Assembly: GCF_014172405.1 (NCBI RefSeq)
Contig: NZ_WNXC01000001.1
Span: 124,001-188,000 of the forward strand
Reading direction: 5' to 3'
Length of the DNA: 64,000 bases
From: Pedobacter gandavensis
GTDB lineage: Bacteria; Bacteroidota; Bacteroidia; Sphingobacteriales; Sphingobacteriaceae
Positions 37,618 through 46,425 of the stretch are shown here, in pieces. The notes below the pieces were generated by a model that was not told the DNA's origin, searched no databases, and saw only the letters and a program-made list of their open reading frames with translations. Position numbers and translations under genes: made by a program. Each line of letters begins with the position of its first letter. Position 1 is the stretch's first letter.

Positions 37618-39573
37618 ATGCTTATGGAAGCGCTCATTTTTAATTACTGGTGGGTTGGAGTGGCACTGTTGTGTGCAGTTTTGAACAAATATATTTTAAG
37701 GTTTTTCTTTGGGATGGTCGTGGTTCCGGAAAACAGAATCGGATTGGTTACCAAAAAATTTGTCTTGTATGGGGCCGATAAAGCATTGCCGGATGGGAGA
37801 ATCATAGCCATTATAGGTGAAGCCGGCTATCAAGGGAAAACCCTGGCACCAGGACTGTATTTTGGGATGTGGTTTTGGCAGTATAGCGTAACCATGGAAG
37901 AATTTACGATAATTCCTGAAGGTAACATAGGCTTGATCATGGCAAAGGACGGTGCCGAAATACCTACAGGAAATATTCTGGGACATAAGGTAGCGTGTGA
38001 CAATTTCCAGGATGCAGTTAAGTTTTTAGAAAGTGGCGGGCAGCGGGGGAGGCAAACCTCCTATATTACGTCCGGTTCTTATAGGATCAACACGTTGTTG
38101 TTCCAGGTTTCAGTTACTGAGATGGTTAGGATTCAGGAAAGTATGGTTGGAATTGTGACCACTCTTGATGGTTTACCCATAGAACCCAATCAGATTGCCG
38201 GCAAGCTGGTGGAGGGCCATAATAATTTCCAGGACTTTGACCTGTTTATAAATAAAGGGGGAAACCGTGGTTTACAGCCACAGGTAATTTTGGCTGGCTC
38301 GTACAACCTTAATCCCTGGGCGATCCAGTTGGAGCAAATTCCTATGACCGAAATTGCCATTGGGTATGTAGGTGTTGTTATTTCGTATATTGGGAATGAC
38401 GGGAGCGACCTCACCGGCGCTGACTTTAAACACGGAAACATTGTGGGTAAAGGGTCTAAAGGAGTTTGGCTGGAACCACTTGGTCCAGGTAAATATCCCA
38501 TCAATAAGTACATCATGAAAGTGGAACTCGTGCCAACTACTAACCTGGTATTGAATTGGGCTTCTGCACGCAGTGAGGCACACAATCTGGATAAGAACCT
38601 GAGTACGATTACTGTACGTTCTAAAGATGGTTTTCCATTCAATCTGGATGTGTCACAAATTATTCATGTTCCAACCACTGAAGCTCCAAAAGTAATCGCC
38701 CGTTTTGGTAACATGGTAAACCTGGTTTCCCAGGTATTGGAACCGACAATTGGTAATTATTTTCGAAATTCGGCCCAGGATAGTGATGTTATCGCTTTCC
38801 TCAGTACACGTAAGGAAAGGCAGGAGTCGGCCAAGGAGCATATCCGCAGAGTTCTTGATGAGTATAATGTGAACGCAGTAGACACGTTAATCGGAGACAT
38901 TGTTCCGCCGGAATCATTGATGAAAACATTAACCGATCGCAAAATAGCCGAGGAGCAAAAGGTGACTTACAATACACAAAAACAGGCACAGGAAACGCGT
39001 CAGGGTATGGAGAAAGAAACTGCTATTGCTGATATGCAAAAAGATATTGTCAAAGCTCAGCAGAGCGTGGAGATCGCTGAACGTACAGCAAGCGCAACGG
39101 TTAAAAAATCTGAAGGTGATGCAGCCGGTGTTAAACTGGCGGTCGGAGCAGAGGCTGAGGCGACCAAAATGAGGGCTCATGCCGAAGCTGAAGCAACCAA
39201 AGCCAGGGCACAGGCAGATTCCGAAGCCATTAAGTTAAGGGCATCGGCAGAAGCAGAAATGATTTCATTGACCGGTGATGCCGAAGCAGGTAAAATTCTG
39301 GCTGTGGGTAAATCAACTGCTGAAGCTTATGAGCTGGCAGTTAAAGCCCTGGGAGGAGAAAACTTTACCAGGTATAAAATTACAGAAGAGCTGTCAAAAG
39401 GTAATGTTAAACTGATTCCAGATGTGTTGATTGGAAGCAGCGGACCTAATGGAGCTTCAGCAATGGATGGCCTGCTGGGAATCAAGCTTATGGAGTTAAT
39501 GGATCCTGACAGGCGGAAGGAAGTTAGCACCATCACCGAAATTTTAGAACCTAGATCTGACCATAAATTATAA
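37618..39573 (+). CDS. SPFH/flotillin-like membrane protein with N-terminal repeats
   Basis: 651 residues (ATG 37624 is an alternative start). A single N-terminal membrane helix (YWWVGVALLCAVLNKYIL) is followed by two clear tandem units of about 80 residues, near residues 105-185 and 185-265. Each has G-I/L-x-A/T-x-D-G, G-x-I-x-G-x-V, NFQD, GG-x-RG-x-Q and GSY-x-(I/L)N. A weaker third copy may precede them. An SPFH domain follows (about 300-450, TVRSKDGFPFNLDVSQII), then a long alanine/glutamate-rich coiled coil and a C-terminal region. Such proteins oligomerise on membranes. It stands alone with its own terminator and no NfeD partner. Confidence 0.85.
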   Translation: MLMEALIFNYWWVGVALLCAVLNKYILRFFFGMVVVPENRIGLVTKKFVLYGADKALPDGRIIAIIGEAGYQGKTLAPGLYFGMWFWQYSVTMEEFTIIPEGNIGLIMAKDGAEIPTGNILGHKVACDNFQDAVKFLESGGQRGRQTSYITSGSYRINTLLFQVSVTEMVRIQESMVGIVTTLDGLPIEPNQIAGKLVEGHNNFQDFDLFINKGGNRGLQPQVILAGSYNLNPWAIQLEQIPMTEIAIGYVGVVISYIGNDGSDLTGADFKHGNIVGKGSKGVWLEPLGPGKYPINKYIMKVELVPTTNLVLNWASARSEAHNLDKNLSTITVRSKDGFPFNLDVSQIIHVPTTEAPKVIARFGNMVNLVSQVLEPTIGNYFRNSAQDSDVIAFLSTRKERQESAKEHIRRVLDEYNVNAVDTLIGDIVPPESLMKTLTDRKIAEEQKVTYNTQKQAQETRQGMEKETAIADMQKDIVKAQQSVEIAERTASATVKKSEGDAAGVKLAVGAEAEATKMRAHAEAEATKARAQADSEAIKLRASAEAEMISLTGDAEAGKILAVGKSTAEAYELAVKALGGENFTRYKITEELSKGNVKLIPDVLIGSSGPNGASAMDGLLGIKLMELMDPDRRKEVSTITEILEPRSDHKL

Positions 39574-39588
39574 ATTTTGTAGATCTTG

Positions 39589-39621
39589 AACCCACCTAAC
39601 ACGATTTTAGGTGGGTTTTAC
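39589..39621 (+). terminator. Terminator of the SPFH gene
   Basis: AACCCACCTAA (39589-39599), loop CACGATT, TTAGGTGGGTT (39607-39617) followed by TTAC. All 11 pairs are perfect. Confidence 0.8.
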
Positions 39622-39707
39622 TGTATAATGCCATTTAAAATAGCATATCTAATTAATGCAGCAGCGTTACGAACACCCGTCTTTTCAATTAAGCTTTGTC
39701 TGTGGCC
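39618..39707 (-). pseudogene. LuxR/NarL response-regulator C-terminal fragment
   Basis: The - strand reads GHRQSLIEKTGVRNAAALIR then YAILNGIIQ and a stop at 39618-39620. This is the recognition helix and end of a NarL-type HTH (T-H-R-x-N-L-x-E-K-T-G-x-x-N-A-A-A-L-I-R-Y-A). The frame closes upstream with TAA at 39708-39710, so only 29 residues remain. The rest of 39574-39960 contains nothing else that I can identify. Confidence 0.65.
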
Positions 39708-39960
39708 TTAGCATATTATCCCATATAAGCAATCAGGAGTTATTAGAACACATAGCAAGCGTAGGGGAATTATTATATAGCAGAGAAGTTCTATAATCTT
39801 TATGTATAAAACTTTGGTTATTTAAGTTTCTTTATGTTTTCCGATTAATGATAGGAAGTTTACTTCATAAAATTGCTGGAGTGCTACAACATCTATCTTT
39901 AATTATTGTAAATACCTGAAAAGGCAATATTCTGAAGTTTTAGTTTACATGCATATTGTA

Positions 39961-40551
39961 TTATATGCGATAAGTTTGTGCTATGACTCCTTTCGGGAAA
40001 ACCTTTACCTCTGCCAACTTCAGGTAAAATGGTACTTCCAGACCGGTGAAGATTGACAATCCTGAACCTAATACGACGGGATGAATGGCCAGATGATATT
40101 CATCGATGAGACCCGTTGCTATGAGACTCTGCATAAATCCCGCGCCACCAAGTGCTATAATCGGCTTCCCGGACTCGGCTTTAAGTTCCCTGATCCCTTC
40201 AGCAAGATCGTCATCGAAAACTCGCGTCTCGGCCCAGGAATCCGCAGAGGACGACTGTTGCAAAGTTGTCGTATGCACAGGATCGAGGCCCTTAAATCCT
40301 TTTTTTGTAAAGAGGGCCTTGGGAATGTTGTTCATCGGTTCGGCAAATGGCCCGGTCGCAGTCGGCCAGTAAGGGGCCATTGTCTCAAACGACTTCCTGC
40401 CCATGATAATTAACCCAGACTCCTTGATTTTCTCAACACTCCAGGCCAATGACTCCTCGTCCCCAGTCTTGAAGACCCAATCTTTCTTGCCATTGGAGTC
40501 GCATACGAAACCGTCGAGTGAGAGCGACATCTTCATGATTAACTTTCGCAT
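39961..40551 (-). CDS. Dihydrofolate reductase-like (RibD C-terminal family) protein
   Basis: 196 residues starting MRKLIMKMSLSLDGFVCD, with GLIIMGRKSFETMAPYWP and PIIALGGAGFMQSLIATGLI, the nucleotide-binding and GGxxxxxxL boxes of the RibD C-terminal/YwjB-like family. Length fits the single-domain members. It is probably an NADPH-dependent reductase of unknown substrate, not a true folate enzyme. Codons are more GC-rich than in the neighbours, which hints at recent transfer. Confidence 0.85.
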   Translation of the reverse strand: MRKLIMKMSLSLDGFVCDSNGKKDWVFKTGDEESLAWSVEKIKESGLIIMGRKSFETMAPYWPTATGPFAEPMNNIPKALFTKKGFKGLDPVHTTTLQQSSSADSWAETRVFDDDLAEGIRELKAESGKPIIALGGAGFMQSLIATGLIDEYHLAIHPVVLGSGLSIFTGLEVPFYLKLAEVKVFPKGVIAQTYRI

Positions 40552-40738
40552 AATAAACTGATTTGTTTTTCAAATGTACCCATCACTTTTCGAAGCTAAG
40601 AGGGGGTGAAAACGTCAATCTGAGGGGGCGATTATGTTTTAAATGTAATGATGTGTTGAATTATCATTTATTCTTTTGTTGCTTATTATTTGTAATTAGT
40701 TGGTTTTTATGCAGATTTGATATGTGTATTGGAAAGTA

Positions 40739-40831
40739 ACAGCACAAAATATCACAAAATAAAAATATATAAAACCCCTCTTAAATACGTTTCAGAGGGG
40801 TTTTTCTTTATGATGCTTTGAGATGCTAGTG
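40739..40831 (+). repeat. Rhs-tail/terminator repeat, copy 2
   Basis: Matches 36891-36982 from the ACAAAATATCACAAAA block, through the hairpin, to TGCTTTGAGATGCTAGT. Here no Rhs core precedes it, so only the tail of a former Rhs locus remains. Confidence 0.85.
40771..40809 (+). terminator. Terminator hairpin inside repeat copy 2
   Basis: AAAACCCCTCTTAAA (40771-40785), loop TACG, TTTCAGAGGGGTTTT (40790-40804) then TCTTT. Fourteen of fifteen pairs match. Confidence 0.8.
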
Positions 40832-40986
40832 TAATCTTCCCTAAAAACAGCTACATAAATAAATGTAGTATTTAATAATTTAGGGTAATGAGGTACTCAA
40901 TCTGGAAGACTTACTGAAAGAAATTGAGAATAACTGAATAGATGTTGTTACCTAGGGTGAGTCTGATTGTTAATCTTCTATAAATC

Positions 40987-41619
40987 TCATTCTGTTTTAT
41001 CATTTGAATAAACGGGCAGGTTCCAGTGGTAACGTAGGGCCAATAACCGTAATCCAAAGCATACAATTAAAGCAATGATAGTGACCCAGTCGCTTGATAT
41101 CCATTTTAAGTGATTTCCTAAAACCACGATCAAAGCCCCAATAAGCGCAGCGGATGCATAAATCTCTTTTTCCAATATAACGGGGATACGGTTGAGCAAA
41201 ATATCGCGTAATACGCCGCCGCCAACGGCTGTAGTAATGCCCAGAAGAACTGCGACTTCTGCATTATGACCATATGCAAGACTTTTTTGCGCCCCTGTAA
41301 TCGCAAATAAGGATAAACCCAGCGCATCGAAAAATATCACAGGTTGATTTAGCCGCTGAACAAAAGGATATAAACCGATGGTTATTCCTGCAGCTATTAT
41401 TGCCGCTACTAAATAATACCAGTTGGTTAATCCTGCTGGAGGAATAGCACCTATACAGAGATCACGAACAATCCCCCCGCCACAAGCTACGGTAAATGCA
41501 ATTGCGCAGATCCCGAATAGGTCGAGACCACGTTGTTTTGCTGCTGTCGCCCCACTAACGGCAAATACAAAAGTACCTGCCAAATCAAGAAAATAGTAAA
41601 GTGTATGTAGCTTATCCAT
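40987..41619 (-). CDS. TRIC-type (UPF0126) cation channel family membrane protein
   Basis: 210 residues with seven predicted helices in two similar halves. The first half has AFTVACGGGIVRDLCIGAIPP, and the second has GITTAVGGGVLRDILLNRIP. The G-G-G-x-x-R-D box in each half is the signature of bacterial TRIC homologues, which are homotrimeric potassium-selective channels. It follows the FUSC gene by 107 bp on the same strand. Confidence 0.88.
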   Translation of the reverse strand: MDKLHTLYYFLDLAGTFVFAVSGATAAKQRGLDLFGICAIAFTVACGGGIVRDLCIGAIPPAGLTNWYYLVAAIIAAGITIGLYPFVQRLNQPVIFFDALGLSLFAITGAQKSLAYGHNAEVAVLLGITTAVGGGVLRDILLNRIPVILEKEIYASAALIGALIVVLGNHLKWISSDWVTIIALIVCFGLRLLALRYHWNLPVYSNDKTE

Positions 41620-41726
41620 CTCAGGTGCAATCTAATTCTACGAGGTTTGTAGCCCCTTTAATAAGAAGTACATCAATATCAGCATTTAAACTGTTCCATA
41701 TATCAAAAATATGGTTCCTTTTCACA

Positions 41727-42782
41727 TTAATGCCCATATTTTTTCATGATAACTTTAGTCTTTAATAGCTGCTTTTTCGTAAAAAAATGGATTTGCTCAT
41801 GGTAAAGCATCCAACCACCAGCTGCTCCAATTATACTTCCGATCAGTATATCAAAAAACCTTATTGCTATTAAATGATCAGGCTGTCCTATTAAATTCAT
41901 ATTAGGTTCAGCAAGAAATATGGTTAACATGGAGATAAAAATAACCGCTATCCCATAATTTCTTACCACAAGAAACTCAACGATGGTTTGAAGAAGTAAA
42001 ATACTTATGCATATTCCTAATGTTGTGATTCGCATTTGCAAAATAAACCAGGTTAAACCCAAACCTATAAAAGTACCTAGTACTCTTTGCGCAGCCCTAA
42101 TCCAAATATGTTTGGCAGTTACTCCCTGCATTACCGCCATACAGGAGATGGGCACCCAATAGGGATTTTCAAGCTTCAGTAAGATGGCTATCAGCAACGC
42201 CAGCCCTACCGTGATACCGAAAATTATCGATTCTGTCATATTTAAATAGTTATTTTTCTGTAAAACTATCACATCGGGCTTGTTGGTAACTTCTCGTAGC
42301 ACGAGAATGCTATAAAAAAAAGCGATCATAACGGCAATAATTACACCAATGGAAAAATTTCCGATACTGCTCGCTATTGTTGTTGGATTGTGGCGAAGTG
42401 AAATTGCTATAGACGCTACCATGACAAAGAAAAAGTTTCCTGGTGGACGGGTTAACTCAAGGCGATTTAGCGAATAATGTACGCCGAAAGTATATAATGC
42501 CAATATTACAGGTGTCAACCATGGATTAAATGAGAAAACTGCGCCTATGGCAAATGAAAAAATAAAGCCAAAGCTGCAAACCATCAGAATCATCATCCGA
42601 TTAACCAATCTGTTGGATTGGATATACAGTATTACAAGTGCTCCGATCGATGCAAGCTTTCCTGCCTCAATATCATTATAAAGAAAACCTAGTAATAATG
42701 GAATAGCAACACAAAACCCTGCTACAACAGGAAGATGCCAGGCCCGGTCTGTTTTATTGAATTTAAATAGTTGGTTCCACAT
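41727..42782 (-). CDS. FUSC-family (fusaric acid resistance/aromatic acid exporter-like) membrane protein
   Basis: 351 residues with about ten hydrophobic helices in two groups (for example SIGALVILYIQSNRLVNRMM, WVPISCMAVMQGVTAKHIWI, RVLGTFIGLGLTWFI). The W-x-P-I-S-x-x-x-V/M and R-V-L-G-T segments are typical of FUSC_2. Family members export aromatic acids. It diverges from the AraC gene at 42924 that precedes the benzoate operon, which suggests export or tolerance of benzoate-like acids. Confidence 0.8.
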   Translation of the reverse strand: MWNQLFKFNKTDRAWHLPVVAGFCVAIPLLLGFLYNDIEAGKLASIGALVILYIQSNRLVNRMMILMVCSFGFIFSFAIGAVFSFNPWLTPVILALYTFGVHYSLNRLELTRPPGNFFFVMVASIAISLRHNPTTIASSIGNFSIGVIIAVMIAFFYSILVLREVTNKPDVIVLQKNNYLNMTESIIFGITVGLALLIAILLKLENPYWVPISCMAVMQGVTAKHIWIRAAQRVLGTFIGLGLTWFILQMRITTLGICISILLLQTIVEFLVVRNYGIAVIFISMLTIFLAEPNMNLIGQPDHLIAIRFFDILIGSIIGAAGGWMLYHEQIHFFTKKQLLKTKVIMKKYGH

Positions 42783-42923
42783 AATTGATCATTGTTGTCA
42801 CCTCTAGAAGAAATAGTTAAAGCAAGATATTAAAATTTGGGCCCAATTAGGAGTTGTTGATAATAACATGGAGTGTACAGGTAGTTAATAATTATTGTAA
42901 ATTAGTGCTAATTGAGTACGATC

Positions 42924-43808
42924 ATGGCAGAAAACAATAGAACATTTTTCGAAGGGTTATATGGACTTGATCGTATTGAATTTGCAAAAGGTCTTATATA
43001 TGTTTATCCATTTGGCGTTATTGGTAAAGAGAATAACAATAACATTAAATCACATGCTCATAACAATCAGTTTCAGATTTTTGTGGTTATGGAAGGGGAA
43101 ACTAACCTGCTTTACAATAATGAAAAGATTCATATAAAAGGTCCATCTTTTATAACAGTCCCCAAAAATACAGATCATGGCTTCGAACACCTTACTGAAG
43201 TTAAAGGTTGGATTATCAGTTTATCTGACAATGTTTTGGAACATATGATTAAAAGAGAAGCGGAAGTCATTGAAGCTATTGAGATGTTTCAGGTCACTAC
43301 AATTGTTGAAGGGGAATATTCTGAAGTGGTTTTCAATACGATGCAGAATTGCATTAGCGAATACAATTCTGCAGAACTTGGCCGTTTGTTGATGTTAGAG
43401 TATTTGGTAGGTCAGCTCATAGTCCAATTAAGGAGGTTGCCCCAATCATTACAGTATACTATACACAATGCGGACAATTCATCTATTATTTATTATCGAA
43501 GATTTACACAGCTCATTAGAGAAAGTTCTTCGTATAAAAAATCTGTTGAAGAATATGCTTCCGATTTAAAAATTGCCGGCGGACGTTTAAGCCGCATCTG
43601 TAATTATGTAGGTTTCAAATCTCCCAGAGAGATTATTATGGATTACTATGTCACCCAGGCACAGTTGCTCTTATCTAACGTCGAAAAATCGATTGCTGAA
43701 GTTTGCTATACACTTGGCTTTGAAGATCCAAGTTACTTCTCCCGAATTTTTAAAAGAAAAACAGGATTGACACCTAACGAATTCCGTAAAAAAATTGGAA
43801 CAAAGTAA
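42924..43808 (+). CDS. AraC-family regulator (PobR/HpaA-like), probable activator of benzoate catabolism
   Basis: ATG 42924 is preferred to the in-frame TTG at 42912. 294 residues. The N-terminal cupin half has SHAHNNQFQIFVVMEGETNL and FITVPKNTDHGFEH, a histidine-rich layout like PobR and HpaA aromatic-acid regulators. The C-terminal HTH has YASDLKIAGGRLSRICNYVG and SIAEVCYTLGFEDPSYFSRI. It lies between FUSC (divergent) and catB, so it is a good candidate for the operon's benzoate- or muconate-responsive activator. Confidence 0.85.
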   Translation: MAENNRTFFEGLYGLDRIEFAKGLIYVYPFGVIGKENNNNIKSHAHNNQFQIFVVMEGETNLLYNNEKIHIKGPSFITVPKNTDHGFEHLTEVKGWIISLSDNVLEHMIKREAEVIEAIEMFQVTTIVEGEYSEVVFNTMQNCISEYNSAELGRLLMLEYLVGQLIVQLRRLPQSLQYTIHNADNSSIIYYRRFTQLIRESSSYKKSVEEYASDLKIAGGRLSRICNYVGFKSPREIIMDYYVTQAQLLLSNVEKSIAEVCYTLGFEDPSYFSRIFKRKTGLTPNEFRKKIGTK

Positions 43809-43907
43809 TTAGTTAAAAGTGTTTTGGCTAAATAATCAAATATGTCTTAGTAATAAAAGAAAAGTCCTATTTCTGGATATCGATTAAAAGTAAGTTTGTA
43901 TGTAGTA

Positions 43908-43917
43908 AGTAATTACT
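43908..43917. promoter_or_regulatory. Palindrome before catB
   Basis: AGTAATTACT is a perfect 10-bp palindrome 37 bp before ATG 43954, in the 145-bp leader of the ben-cat-pca operon. It could be part of a regulator site; short palindromes of A and T also arise by chance. Confidence 0.3.
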
Positions 43918-43953
43918 CACATATCTAATTCAACACTTGCTTTATAAAATTGT

Positions 43954-45075
43954 ATGCCTCAAATAACGATAACCCATATTGAAACCATAATTGTTGACTT
44001 GCCAACGATTAGACCCCATCATCTTTCTATGGCTGTAATGAAGAAACAGTCCATGGTAATCATCCGTTTATTTTGTTCTGATGGTATTGAAGGTTTAGGC
44101 GAATCTACTACTATAGGCGGTATTTCTTATGCGGATGAATTTCCCGAGGGCATAAAATTAGCAATAGACACTTATTTCACACCACTACTTATCGGTCAAA
44201 ATCCAACCCAGACCAATGCCATCATGAAAATGCTGGACAAAAATATTTCGGGTAATAACTTCGCAAAATCAGGAATTGAAACTGCACTTTTAGATGCACA
44301 GGGTAAACGTTTAGGGGTCCCTGTATCTTCCTTATTTGGTGGTGCAATAACGAATACACTTCCGGTTTTATGGACATTAGCCAGTGGAAATACTCAAAAA
44401 GATATCGATGAAGCCCTGGAGCTGATCTCAGAAAAACGACACAATACTTTTAAATTAAAAATTGGGCGGAAAGATCCTGAAACTGATATAGCCCATGTCG
44501 CTGCAATAAAAGCTGCTCTGGGTTCGGGTATCAAAGTGACTGTAGATGTGAATCAAGCCTGGTCCGAATCTGTTGCTAAACGTGCCATAAAGAAATTGCA
44601 AGATGCAGGAATTGATCTAATAGAGCAGCCTTTAGTAAAATCTGATTTCGATGGTTTAGCGCGTTTAACTGAATATTTCGAAATTCCAATTATGGCAGAT
44701 GAAGCTGTTGCAACGGTTCAGGATGCGTTTAAATTAGCTAAAGTTCGTGCAGCAAGTGTTTTTGCATTAAAAATTTCAAAATCTGGCGGTTTAACTAATA
44801 TTCAAAAACAGGCAGCAATTGCACAAGGAGCAGGAATTTCTTTATACGGAGGAACGATGTTAGAGGGAACCATAGGATCTCTGGCCACTGCTCATTTATG
44901 TGCAACACTTCCAAATTTGGATTGGGGGACTGAGCTTTTCGGCCCACTGTTATTATCGGATGACATTGTTAAAAAAACTATTGTTTACCAAAACCATGCT
45001 TTAGAAATTCCGGAAGGACCAGGCTTGGGAATTGAATTAGACATGAATCAAATAGAAAAATATAAAAGAAATTAA
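43954..45075 (+). CDS. catB: Muconate cycloisomerase
   Basis: 373 residues of the enolase/MLE superfamily. KLK at residues 167-169 supplies the catalytic lysines. Metal ligands are Asp198 (VDVNQAW), Glu224 (IEQPL) and Asp249 (MADEAV), and Lys273 (ALKISKSGG) completes the site. It converts cis,cis-muconate to muconolactone. Context with catC 2 bp downstream and catA makes this assignment much firmer than sequence alone, since related family members include chloromuconate and other cycloisomerases. First gene of the operon. Confidence 0.92.
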   Translation: MPQITITHIETIIVDLPTIRPHHLSMAVMKKQSMVIIRLFCSDGIEGLGESTTIGGISYADEFPEGIKLAIDTYFTPLLIGQNPTQTNAIMKMLDKNISGNNFAKSGIETALLDAQGKRLGVPVSSLFGGAITNTLPVLWTLASGNTQKDIDEALELISEKRHNTFKLKIGRKDPETDIAHVAAIKAALGSGIKVTVDVNQAWSESVAKRAIKKLQDAGIDLIEQPLVKSDFDGLARLTEYFEIPIMADEAVATVQDAFKLAKVRAASVFALKISKSGGLTNIQKQAAIAQGAGISLYGGTMLEGTIGSLATAHLCATLPNLDWGTELFGPLLLSDDIVKKTIVYQNHALEIPEGPGLGIELDMNQIEKYKRN

Positions 45076-45077
45076 AT

Positions 45078-45368
45078 ATGGTATATGTAGTTGAAATGGA
45101 TGTTAACATCCCTGAAAGTTGGAATGAAGAAAAAGTTGCAGATTATATCACTCGTGAAAAAGCATGTTCACAAGAACATCAGCAATCCGGAAAGTGGGTT
45201 TATTTATGGAGAGTAGCAGGGAAATATTCAAACATTAGTGTTCTGGATGTAGAAGGACCAGATGAACTACACCGCATTGTGAGCTCCTTGCCTTTATTTC
45301 CATATATGACTATAAAAGTAACCAGCATCTGCAAACATCCAAATGCATTAAAAGAAACAATGATTTAA
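45078..45368 (+). CDS. catC: Muconolactone delta-isomerase
   Basis: A 96-residue protein, the usual length for CatC. It has a ferredoxin-like layout beginning VYVVEMDVNIPESW, with RVAGKYSNISVLDVEGPDEL and SSLPLFPYMTIKV, the conserved segments of the family. It isomerises muconolactone to 3-oxoadipate enol-lactone and forms a decamer. It sits 2 bp after catB. Confidence 0.95.
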   Translation: MVYVVEMDVNIPESWNEEKVADYITREKACSQEHQQSGKWVYLWRVAGKYSNISVLDVEGPDELHRIVSSLPLFPYMTIKVTSICKHPNALKETMI

Positions 45369-45402
45369 TTATAAATTGTTTAACCTAAAAACCAGATATA
45401 AG

Positions 45403-46332
45403 ATGAAAAGAATAGATCAAAAAATCATCGATCAGACGCTTGAGCTAATAAAATCTCAGGAAAAAGAAGGCGTTGGTAATGAAAGAATAAAAATCATCGT
45501 TAACCGTCTCCTTAGGGATTTGTTTAACGCAATGGCCGACCTGGACATTACCTCCGAAGAAATGTGGAAAGCCTGTGATTGGCTAACCCAGACAGGAAAA
45601 AACAATGAATATGGATTGGTATTTGCCGGTTTAGGTATTGAAAAATTCATAGACGTTCAAATGGATTGGGAAGATGAGCAAGCAGGAATCGAAAACAAGA
45701 CTCCCCGCACTATCGAGGGACCTTTATATGTAGCTGGTTCTCCCGAATCGACTTCTTATGCAGAATTGGAGACAGAGATCGAACCAGATTCAGAACGTTT
45801 ATTTATGGGTGGAGTGGTTCGTGATGAGCATGGCAATCCAATCCCTGGAGCAAAAGTTGAAGTATGGCATTGTAATTTAAAAGGTTTATACTCTCACTTT
45901 GATTCTTCTCAACCAGCATTCAATTTACGTCGTGCTATTCAGGTTGCTGAGGATGGAAAATATGAATTCAAATCTTTCGTGCCTGTTGGATATGCTTGTC
46001 CACCAAATGGCTCTACAGATACATTAATGCAATTGTTAGGTCGTCATGGAGCACGTCCGGCTCACATTCACTTTTTTGTCACAGCACCGGGTTATAGAAA
46101 ATTAACTACACAGATTAATATTGAAGGTGACCCATTAACTTATGATGATTTCGCATTCGCCACTCGCCCGGAGTTGGTTCCTCATATCGAAAGAATCTCC
46201 GCTGAACAGGCTGCTAAATACGGAAAAGATGAGGCTTTCGCCAAGATTAATTTCGACTTTAATATGGTTCCGGAAATTATAAATGCAGCACCTGGCGAAA
46301 ACTACAGAACCAGAGCCGCTATAGACGCCTAA
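45403..46332 (+). CDS. catA: Catechol 1,2-dioxygenase (intradiol)
   Basis: Start at ATG 45403 (an in-frame TTG at 45376 would add 9 residues). About 309 residues. The non-haem Fe(III) ligands are Tyr163 (GLYSHF), Tyr197 (VPVGYACP), His221 and His223 (RPAHIHFFV). The N-terminal helical linker domain of catechol dioxygenases (MADLDITSEEMWKACDWL) is present, which separates it from protocatechuate 3,4-dioxygenase. It cleaves catechol to cis,cis-muconate. A 93-bp gap with an inverted repeat precedes benA. Confidence 0.95.
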   Translation: MKRIDQKIIDQTLELIKSQEKEGVGNERIKIIVNRLLRDLFNAMADLDITSEEMWKACDWLTQTGKNNEYGLVFAGLGIEKFIDVQMDWEDEQAGIENKTPRTIEGPLYVAGSPESTSYAELETEIEPDSERLFMGGVVRDEHGNPIPGAKVEVWHCNLKGLYSHFDSSQPAFNLRRAIQVAEDGKYEFKSFVPVGYACPPNGSTDTLMQLLGRHGARPAHIHFFVTAPGYRKLTTQINIEGDPLTYDDFAFATRPELVPHIERISAEQAAKYGKDEAFAKINFDFNMVPEIINAAPGENYRTRAAIDA

Positions 46333-46370
46333 TCCCCCTTTATTTCAATAATTTTTAACACTGAAAATTT

Positions 46371-46385
46371 GAATGATTAACATTC
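46371..46385. promoter_or_regulatory. Inverted repeat between catA and benA
   Basis: GAATG-N5-CATTC lies 41 bp before the benA start in the largest gap within the operon. It may mark an internal promoter or operator. Evidence is limited to symmetry and location. Confidence 0.3.
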
Positions 46386-46425
46386 GAACAGGGATCTTAT
46401 TGCCTTAAATTTCAAAATATTAAAC

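Larger units (their letters stand above)
40552..40986. other. Spacer containing repeat copy 2
   Basis: No coding gene. It contains the second copy of the Rhs-tail/terminator repeat. Nothing else was recognised. Confidence 0.5.

Noticed and set aside
38190..38642. A 150-codon - strand open frame inside the SPFH gene
   Set aside because: It lies opposite conserved SPFH repeats and has a proline/serine-rich composition without recognisable motifs.
40081..40413. Open frames on the + strand across the RibD-like gene
   Set aside because: They are shadows of the GC-richer - strand gene, which has clear family motifs and a proper start.
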